Below the pieces are notes generated by a model. That model was given only the letters and a program-made list of their open reading frames with translations, searched no databases and was not told the DNA's origin. This document shows, in pieces, positions 1-4,879 of a stretch of DNA of 8,040 bases (its first letter is position 1; the number at the start of each line of letters is the position of its first letter). Origin of the DNA: Verrucomicrobiota bacterium (GTDB lineage Bacteria > Verrucomicrobiota > Verrucomicrobiia > Limisphaerales > UBA1100); assembly GCA_015660155.1 (NCBI GenBank), contig DQLO01000200.1:1-8040 (forward strand), in the 5' to 3' direction. The translations under genes and the position numbers were made by a program.

Positions 1-464
1 GAGTCGCCCTTCGGATTGTTCCAGAGGCCGCCGGAGCCCTTGTCCGCGCCGATGCCCCACTTGCCGCCCGCCTTGGTGGTGTCCCAAATCTGCACTTGCG
101 GAATGCCGCGCAGATAAATCCCGCTGTCGGCCTTGGCCACGGTCTTGTAATCAACCAACAACTCAAAGTCGCCGTCGTTTTTCTGGGGGCTGAGATACAT
201 CCCGTGCCCGTCATTCACCAGCTCACCGTTGTCGATGGCCCAGTGCTCGTTGATGTCGGCAATGCTGGCTGCCTTCTTCTTGGCCAACGCCGCCTCGTCC
301 AGCGCCATCCATTTGGCCGGGTCCTCGGTCTTGAGCCCCCACCAGCCGTCGAGGTTTTTGCCATTAAAAAGCGCCTTGAAGCCCTTGGGCGGATGATTGA
401 GTTCCCCCGCCGAAACGGTGAAGGCTGCGATGAGTAAAACCGGAATGAGTCGAATAATTTTCAT
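1..464 (-). CDS. Secreted DUF1080 (3-keto-disaccharide hydrolase fold) protein, 3' end missing
   Basis: The frame reads leftward from an ATG at 462-464 and is open to the window edge, giving the first 154 residues. Residues 1-19 form a signal peptide (MKIIRL, a hydrophobic run, then VSA before GE), so the product is exported. The mature part opens with the family hallmark FNGKNLDGW (33-41) and later has DGDFELLVDYK (97-107) and DSGIYLRGIPQVQIWD (113-128), which are the conserved beta-sandwich strands of DUF1080. Members are laminin-G/concanavalin-like, and some hydrolyse 3-keto-glycosides. The usual length is roughly 200-270 residues, so about a third is missing here. Residues 45-90 are the insert seen in the longer DUF1080 subgroup. 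No Shine-Dalgarno sequence is visible before the ATG. It lies on the same strand as the ROK gene but is separated from it by 113 bp that hold a two-hairpin repeat, so it is probably a separate transcript. The fold call is firm; the substrate is unknown. Confidence 0.9.
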   Translation of the reverse strand, partial: MKIIRLIPVLLIAAFTVSAGELNHPPKGFKALFNGKNLDGWWGLKTEDPAKWMALDEAALAKKKAASIADINEHWAIDNGELVNDGHGMYLSPQKNDGDFELLVDYKTVAKADSGIYLRGIPQVQIWDTTKAGGKWGIGADKGSGGLWNNPKGD

Positions 465-489
465 AAGATGTAATGTTCGGAACGCGCCG

Positions 490-517
490 ATGATGCCTCC
501 CCGTCACTCGATTGCAA
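490..517 (-). promoter_or_regulatory. Possible sigma-70-like promoter for the DUF1080 gene
   Basis: On the minus strand TTGCAA (512-517) is followed after 16 bp by CATCAT (490-495). Each box matches four of six consensus bases, and the second ends 25 bp before the ATG. The position suits a short-leader promoter just downstream of the two-hairpin repeat. The boxes are weak and could be chance. Confidence 0.25.
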
Positions 518-523
518 GTGCTA

Positions 524-579
524 AGGTAGGGCGCGATCTCCGAGCGCGCCTCGGCCGCCTCGGAGAGGCGGTCCTACCT
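524..579. repeat. Two-hairpin palindromic intergenic repeat (REP/BIME-like)
   Basis: Two 27-nt units face each other. Unit A is 524-550 on the plus strand and unit B is 553-579 on the minus strand. Both start with AGGTAGG, share the core TCTCCGAG at unit positions 14-21, and end in CC. They agree at 19 of 27 positions. The outer AGGTAGG/CCTACCT arms can pair (7 bp), and each unit also folds on itself. In unit A, 530-535 pairs with 545-550. In unit B, CCGCCTC (555-561) pairs with GAGGCGG (565-571) around a 3-nt loop. At unit pairs 10-24, 11-23 and 12-22 the bases are swapped between units but pairing is kept. This looks like a dispersed structured repeat. It also sits just past the end of the ROK gene and may act as a terminator or mRNA-stabilising structure, though no T-run follows. 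Confidence 0.75.
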
Positions 580-1972
580 AGCCAATCTTTGGCAAGCTCG
601 CCGCTGCGATAGCCTGCCCGTGGCGCTTCTCCATCTCGTCCGGGATGTGAAACTTAATGCGCTCGGACAACTCCGGAAACTCCGCCGCCATCACTTCCTT
701 CGAGCGCTCGATGATGTGTTCCCCGCCGGGGCCCGAGGTCACGCGGCCGAGCAGCAGCACGTATTCGTAGTCATAAAACTCCGCGTAATGCGCCAGCGAG
801 TAGCCGAGGTAAATCCCAATCGCATCGTAAATTTTCAGCGCGCGCGCGTCGCCGGCGTCCATTGCTGCCTGCACGATTTTCAGTTGCTCGGGCAAACTCA
901 AGCCCGGGTCGTACTCGATGCCCGAGGTCGGCAGCAATCGCCCCACCGCTTGTTGCGAAAAATACTGCGCGCCGCAGCCGAGATCGCCGCTCCATTCATC
1001 GGGCGGCGCTTCCGGATGCAAATCAATCGGCGCAAACGCCAGCTCGCTGAGCCACGTGGTGATGTGTCCGTCCATGTCGATGTAGCCGCCGCCTTGGCTC
1101 GTGCCCATCGCGATGCCGAGCACGCCGTTTTTGCCGAGCGCCATCGAGCCGGCGAGCGCCGTCACCTCGCCGTCGTTGATGACCTCCAGCGGCACGCCCC
1201 AGTCCTCCTGGATTTTCAAAAACATCCCGCGCACTTGGCGGTCAAACGCCTCCTCCGGCACGCCGCGAAACAGCGACGCCCAAGTCACGCGGTTGTGCGA
1301 ATAACAACCCGCCGCGCTGCCGCCAATCGCGTCCACGCGCGGCAGATGCGCCGCCGCCTTTTTCAACGAGTCGATCACGCCCTCGTAATGATAATTCGGG
1401 TCGGGCTCGAAATAGGGATCCCACTCAATTTCCTCGCTAAACACCACCTCGCCATCAATCACCGCCGCCGCCTTGCGGTCGCTGCCGCCGAGGTCAAAGC
1501 CAATCCGGCAGCCATCGAGGTGACGCCCCAACGGCTTGGTGTCCACCTTCTCCGCCGGCAACTCATCGCACGCCACCACCTCCAGCGACTTGCCAAAATT
1601 CCGGAAGCCGATCACCTCATTATCAAACTTGCCCAATTCCGTCTCCCGATAATAACGCTGCAATTGTTCCGCCAACGCCGCCGACCCCGTCAAGTGGATG
1701 CGCCACCCACCGCGCGACCACAGCAAAAATTTCACCATCCGTTCCAAGTGCCGGAAATTATTTTCCGCCAACGCGTGCCCCTCGGGAAACAGCACCGTGC
1801 GAGTGTGAAACACCGAACCATCCGCCTGTTCCAGCGCAATGCCCAGCTCGGCCGCCGCGCCCGTGTCGCGCGCCGCCGCCTCGAAGGCGCGATTCACCAG
1901 CACCGCCGGACGAAAGGTCGGGTGCAGTTCAGGAACAAATTTCGGTTCGGGAAGCAGATTGATTTCACTCAT
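578..1972 (-). CDS. ROK/hexokinase-like (ASKHA) protein with an extra N-terminal domain
   Basis: 464 residues with no signal peptide, so probably cytoplasmic. Residues from about 155 to the end form an ASKHA sugar-kinase module of the ROK type: phosphate-1 loop IGFDLGGSDRK (157-167); VINDGE (264-269), with D267 in the position of the catalytic base; phosphate-2 loop MGTSQGGGYID (289-299); and adenosine loop LLLGRVTSGPGG (407-418). SELAFAPID (309-317) sits where typical ROK proteins have GEIGH. E310 is kept but the zinc-binding His is gone, and the usual CxCGxxGC cluster is reduced to GDLGCGA (C333). ROK kinases are typically about 300 residues. The extra 150 N-terminal residues include LGIALEQADGSVFHTRT (43-59) and WRIHLTGSAALAEQL (90-104), which look like a worn actin-fold half. 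The ATG (1970-1972) overlaps the upstream hydrolase gene by 8 nt, suggesting translational coupling. The stop lies inside a repeat. Sugar phosphorylation is inferred and the substrate is unknown; a non-catalytic sugar sensor is possible. Confidence 0.9.
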   Translation of the reverse strand: MSEINLLPEPKFVPELHPTFRPAVLVNRAFEAAARDTGAAAELGIALEQADGSVFHTRTVLFPEGHALAENNFRHLERMVKFLLWSRGGWRIHLTGSAALAEQLQRYYRETELGKFDNEVIGFRNFGKSLEVVACDELPAEKVDTKPLGRHLDGCRIGFDLGGSDRKAAAVIDGEVVFSEEIEWDPYFEPDPNYHYEGVIDSLKKAAAHLPRVDAIGGSAAGCYSHNRVTWASLFRGVPEEAFDRQVRGMFLKIQEDWGVPLEVINDGEVTALAGSMALGKNGVLGIAMGTSQGGGYIDMDGHITTWLSELAFAPIDLHPEAPPDEWSGDLGCGAQYFSQQAVGRLLPTSGIEYDPGLSLPEQLKIVQAAMDAGDARALKIYDAIGIYLGYSLAHYAEFYDYEYVLLLGRVTSGPGGEHIIERSKEVMAAEFPELSERIKFHIPDEMEKRHGQAIAAASLPKIG

Positions 1973-2930
1973 TTTTTGGGGCGCGAATCCTCTGTTGTTT
2001 CGCCAGCCAATGCAAGGCCGCGGCGGGGATAATTTCGTGGCCGCCCTGAAAAATTGTCACCCGCGCCGCGCCCGATTGACGCCGGAAAAGCACCGCCTTT
2101 TTGCCGTAAGCCACATCCACCGGCGCTTGCCCTTTCAAAGCCGCCGGCACCTTCGCCGTCTTCACAAACTCAGAAATCAAATCCGCGCCAAGACGATCCT
2201 TCGCCGCCGCCAATAAATTAAACGCGTCCAGCGAATGACTAATCGGCACGCTGCCGCTGTGGCCGTCATTGATGCCCGCGTTGATGTCCAGCGCCACGCC
2301 CTTTGCATGCGCGAGATACGTCACCGGCGAACGCTTCATTGCTTCCGCCGCCGCCTCCGAGCCGGCCATTGGTTTGCCACCGATGGATAACTCAATCTCG
2401 CGCGCGTATTTCATTTTGCGTTTGGAAGTGTGCGCGTGCCATTGGGCCAAGTCCAAAATCGGCACCCACGCCGACACCCCCGCCCAAACCTCCGGCGCAC
2501 GCCCCGCCATCAACAACGCCGCGTAACCGCCGCCCGACGCGCCCACGAGATAAATTCGCGTTTCATCAACCGCTCCGTTTTTCTTGGCAAACTCCACCGC
2601 GCTGAGAATGTCCGCCACCACCAATTCCGAGCCCGTCGCCTGCGGCCGTCGATTGGGCCCGCGAAAGTTTGGGTGAATGAAATTCCATTTATGCTCAATG
2701 CACCACTTGCCGTACGGCGAGTTGTTCTGCCGGTAATCGCTCGACCAAGTATGCAGCCCCACCAACAACGGCCGCGGCTCGCCCCGCACCGTCGGCGCGA
2801 AAAACAACGCGGGCTGTTTCGTGTTGTCCGCCTTGCTGAGATATTTGATTTCGCGAATCTCCTTCGGCCAACCCTTCAGCGCGGCGGAAACAGAAACGGC
2901 AATCAACAAAAAAACAAAAACGAATCTCAT
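1965..2930 (-). CDS. Secreted alpha/beta hydrolase, prolyl-oligopeptidase/esterase-like
   Basis: 321 residues from the ATG at 2928-2930. I chose this start because it opens a clear signal peptide (MRFVFVFLLIAVSVSAA). The frame extends 22 codons further upstream, but that stretch is uncharged with signal features and would bury the signal peptide. The mature protein has an alpha/beta-hydrolase fold: LLVGLHTWSSDYRQ (55-68) after the first core strand, nucleophile elbow VGASGGGYAA (129-138) with S132, likely acid in GINDGHSG (219-226, D222), and likely catalytic His in FQGGHEI (294-300, H298). The spacing matches S9-like peptidases and acyl esterases, so a secreted serine hydrolase acting on an ester or peptide is likely; the substrate cannot be read from sequence. 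It is the first gene of a two-gene unit with the ROK-like protein, whose ATG overlaps this stop as ATGAGTGA. The gene is divergent from the Rieske gene across about 110 bp. No Shine-Dalgarno sequence precedes the start. Confidence 0.9.
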   Translation of the reverse strand: MRFVFVFLLIAVSVSAALKGWPKEIREIKYLSKADNTKQPALFFAPTVRGEPRPLLVGLHTWSSDYRQNNSPYGKWCIEHKWNFIHPNFRGPNRRPQATGSELVVADILSAVEFAKKNGAVDETRIYLVGASGGGYAALLMAGRAPEVWAGVSAWVPILDLAQWHAHTSKRKMKYAREIELSIGGKPMAGSEAAAEAMKRSPVTYLAHAKGVALDINAGINDGHSGSVPISHSLDAFNLLAAAKDRLGADLISEFVKTAKVPAALKGQAPVDVAYGKKAVLFRRQSGAARVTIFQGGHEIIPAAALHWLAKQQRIRAPKNE

Positions 2931-3040
2931 GCGCCGAGTGTCGCACGGCGTATTCTGGACAAAAGATAAATCTGCCGCACCCCGTGCTGCCGGCACGATG
3001 GAGCTTCCGTCCTCTAAATATTCCCGTTACGCTTCCGCGC
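2931..3040. promoter_or_regulatory. Divergent intergenic region between the hydrolase and Rieske genes
   Basis: Promoters for both the leftward hydrolase operon and the rightward Rieske gene should lie here. I see no convincing -35/-10 pair on either strand. There is a small inverted repeat, CGTGC-5-GCACG (2983-2997), containing the perfect palindrome TGCCGGCA (2988-2995). It could be an operator but is short enough to be chance in GC-rich DNA. If the Rieske gene starts at the upstream GTG (2984), this repeat would fall at its start codon. Confidence 0.3.
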
Positions 3041-3385
3041 GTGGCGCGCATACGGATTGCAGCAACTACGGAAATCGCGGAGGGAAAAACCATCACGTTT
3101 TCCTTCACGCGCGATGACCGCCCGCAGGAAGGCTTCGTCGGCCGCTTCAAGGGAAAACTCTTCGCCTACGAAAACACCTGTCGCCACATCCCTCTCACCC
3201 TCGATTACGGCGACAATCGGTTCTTCGATTCCAAGGGGGAAACACTCATCTGCCAAACCCACGGTGCCGTCTACGAACCCGACACCGGCCTCTGCACACG
3301 CGGCCCCTGCGCGGGGGCGAGTTTGTTTGCGTTGGAGATTATCGAGGAGAATGGCGCGGTTTGGTTTGCGGAAGAGCCTCTTTAA
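3041..3385 (+). CDS. Small Rieske [2Fe-2S] ferredoxin-like protein
   Basis: 114 residues if begun at the GTG at 3041-3043, giving VARIRIAATTEIAEGK, the usual first strand of small Rieske proteins. An in-frame GTG at 2984 would add 19 residues of unlike composition; there is no in-frame ATG and no Shine-Dalgarno sequence for either. The cluster ligands are C47 and H49 (CRHIPLTLDYG) and C71 and H74 (CQTHGAVYEPDTG), with 21 residues between the pairs, so a [2Fe-2S] cluster with two Cys and two His ligands is expected. A further pair, C85 and C90 in GLCTRGPC, follows box II. There is no signal peptide or membrane segment, so the protein is soluble and probably cytoplasmic. It may carry electrons to an oxygenase or serve as a stand-alone redox protein. 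No oxygenase or reductase gene is visible nearby. It is the only plus-strand gene here and is convergent with the DUF1501 gene. Confidence 0.85.
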   Translation: MARIRIAATTEIAEGKTITFSFTRDDRPQEGFVGRFKGKLFAYENTCRHIPLTLDYGDNRFFDSKGETLICQTHGAVYEPDTGLCTRGPCAGASLFALEIIEENGAVWFAEEPL

Positions 3386-3407
3386 ACGCAGAGTCCTCTG
3401 CGTTTAA
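3382..3407. terminator. Bidirectional terminator-like perfect palindrome between convergent genes
   Basis: TTAAACGCAGAG (3382-3393) and CTCTGCGTTTAA (3396-3407) are perfect inverted arms of 12 bp around a 2-nt centre. In RNA the innermost pairs would open to give a loop of about 4 nt. The palindrome includes the Rieske TAA (3383-3385) and ends directly beside the DUF1501 stop (3408-3410), so it fills the whole gap. The outer AAA/TTT gives a short U-tract on either strand, which fits a shared terminator for both converging transcripts. The T-run is short, so strength is uncertain. Confidence 0.65.
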
Positions 3408-4865
3408 TTAAGCGAGAACACCCTTCACTACTTTCCCGTGCACATCGGTCAGCCGATATTTTCGGCCTTGGAAACGATAGAACAATCGTTCGTGGTCGAA
3501 GCCGAGTTGGTGGAGAATGGTGGCTTGGAGATCGTGGACGTGCACTTTGTCTTCGGCGACCTTGAAGCCGAGCTCGTCGCTGGCGCCGTGGGTGATACCG
3601 CCTTTCACGCCGCCGCCGGCCATCCATTGCGTGTAAACATCCGGATAATGATCGCGCCCGAGCACTTTGCTTTTCGAGGTGCGGCCTTCGCGGAAGGGCG
3701 TACGCCCAAACTCGCCGCCCCAGACGATGAGCGTTTCGTCGAGCAAGCCGCGTTGCTTGAGGTCGCGGATGAGTGCGGCCACGGGTTTGTCCATCGTCTT
3801 GCACTTGTTGCGCAGTCCATCGCCGAGGCCGGTGGGCGCCCCGGTGCCGTGGAAATCCCAGCCCCAATCGAAGAGGTGCACAAAGCGCACGCCCTTCTCC
3901 ACGAGCCGCCGCGCGAGCAAAATGTTGTTGGCCAAACTGCCCGCGCCGGGCTTGGCGTCGTAAGCGTCGAGGATGTGCTTGGGCTCCTTGGAAATATCCA
4001 TCACCTCCGGCACGCTCGCCTGCATGCGAAACGCCATTTCGTACTGCGCGATGCGCGTAAGCGTTTCGGGGCTGCCGAGTTCCGCGGCTTGAATGCGATT
4101 CAAATCATTGAGCGCATCAAGGCTCTTGCGGCGCAGCTCGCGGCTCATGCCTTTGGGATTGGAAACGTACAGGACGGGGTCGCCCTTCGACCGACATTGC
4201 ACGCCCTGAAAAACGCTTGGCAAAAATCCGTTGCCAAAAGAATTCTTGCCGCCATTGGGCTGCACGCCGCTGGAAATCAGCGCCACAAATCCGGGCAGAT
4301 TTTGGTTTTCGCTCCCCAATCCGTACGTCACCCACGAGCCCATGCTCGGCCGGCCCTCGCGCGGGCTGCCGGTGTATAGCAACAGCTCGGCGGGCGCGTG
4401 ATTGAACTGATCCGTCGTCATCGATTTGATGAACGCGATGTCGTCCGCTTGTTTCGCGAGCTCCGGCAGCGCGTCACTCAGCCACGCGCCGCTTTGGCCG
4501 TGCTGCGCGAATTTGTGCGGCGTGCCCATCAGCTTCGGCACGCCCGAGGTGAAGGCAAACCGCCGGCCCTTCAAAAATTCATCCGGACAATTCTGGCCCT
4601 CGCGCTTCACCAGTTCCGGTTTGTAATCAAACAAATCCAACCCCGGAGGCGAGCCGGTCATGTGCAGATAAATCACACTCTTCGCCTTGGGCGCAAAGTG
4701 CGGCTGCCGAGCGCGCAACGGCTGCGAAGGGTCAAACGCCACGTCGGCCCGCGCGGTGCCGCCGCCCAACAACGAAGCCATCGCCGCCGCGCCCAGCCCC
4801 ATACTTGCATCGCCCAAAAATTGCCGCCGAGTGCGGTGTTGCAGTTGTTCGTGTTGTAGATTCAT
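3408..4865 (-). CDS. Tat-exported DUF1501 protein (alkaline-phosphatase/sulfatase-like fold)
   Basis: 485 residues, near the usual DUF1501 length. The N-terminus carries a twin-arginine signal: RRQFLG (13-18), a hydrophobic stretch, and ARAD (38-41) as a likely cleavage site, so the protein is exported folded and possibly metal-loaded. Family landmarks in order: IYLHMTGSPPGLDLFDYKPE (65-84), NHAPAELLLYTGSPREGRPS (155-174), FVHLFDWGWDFHG (328-340), LIVWGGEFGRTP (379-390), GRDHYPDVYTQWMAGGG (403-419) and VHVHDLQATILHQLG (441-455). The family belongs to the alkaline phosphatase/sulfatase superfamily, but I see no C/S-x-P-x-R formylglycine motif in an early sulfatase position, so sulfatase activity should not be assumed. 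The ATG is 14 bp past the stop of the PSD1 cytochrome gene with no Shine-Dalgarno sequence, so it is the second gene of that operon. The biochemical function of the pair is not established. Confidence 0.96.
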   Translation of the reverse strand: MNLQHEQLQHRTRRQFLGDASMGLGAAAMASLLGGGTARADVAFDPSQPLRARQPHFAPKAKSVIYLHMTGSPPGLDLFDYKPELVKREGQNCPDEFLKGRRFAFTSGVPKLMGTPHKFAQHGQSGAWLSDALPELAKQADDIAFIKSMTTDQFNHAPAELLLYTGSPREGRPSMGSWVTYGLGSENQNLPGFVALISSGVQPNGGKNSFGNGFLPSVFQGVQCRSKGDPVLYVSNPKGMSRELRRKSLDALNDLNRIQAAELGSPETLTRIAQYEMAFRMQASVPEVMDISKEPKHILDAYDAKPGAGSLANNILLARRLVEKGVRFVHLFDWGWDFHGTGAPTGLGDGLRNKCKTMDKPVAALIRDLKQRGLLDETLIVWGGEFGRTPFREGRTSKSKVLGRDHYPDVYTQWMAGGGVKGGITHGASDELGFKVAEDKVHVHDLQATILHQLGFDHERLFYRFQGRKYRLTDVHGKVVKGVLA

Positions 4866-4879
4866 CGTTCGGTTTTAAG

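Noticed and set aside
96..612. Plus-strand open frames at 96-437 and 397-612
   Set aside because: The first is antisense to the DUF1080 gene. The second runs through the intergenic repeat and has low-complexity, motif-free sequence.
620..2032. 470-codon plus-strand open frame
   Set aside because: It lies antisense to the ROK-like gene, is rich in Arg/His/Ala with no motif, and arises from GC-biased third positions of the real gene.
2931..2996. Extended N-terminus (22 more residues) for the alpha/beta hydrolase
   Set aside because: It would place a non-hydrophobic stretch before a clear signal peptide; the ATG at 2928-2930 fits better.
3438..4379. 313-codon plus-strand open frame
   Set aside because: It is antisense to the DUF1501 gene, whose family motifs are continuous on the minus strand. 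No domain is recognisable in the plus frame.
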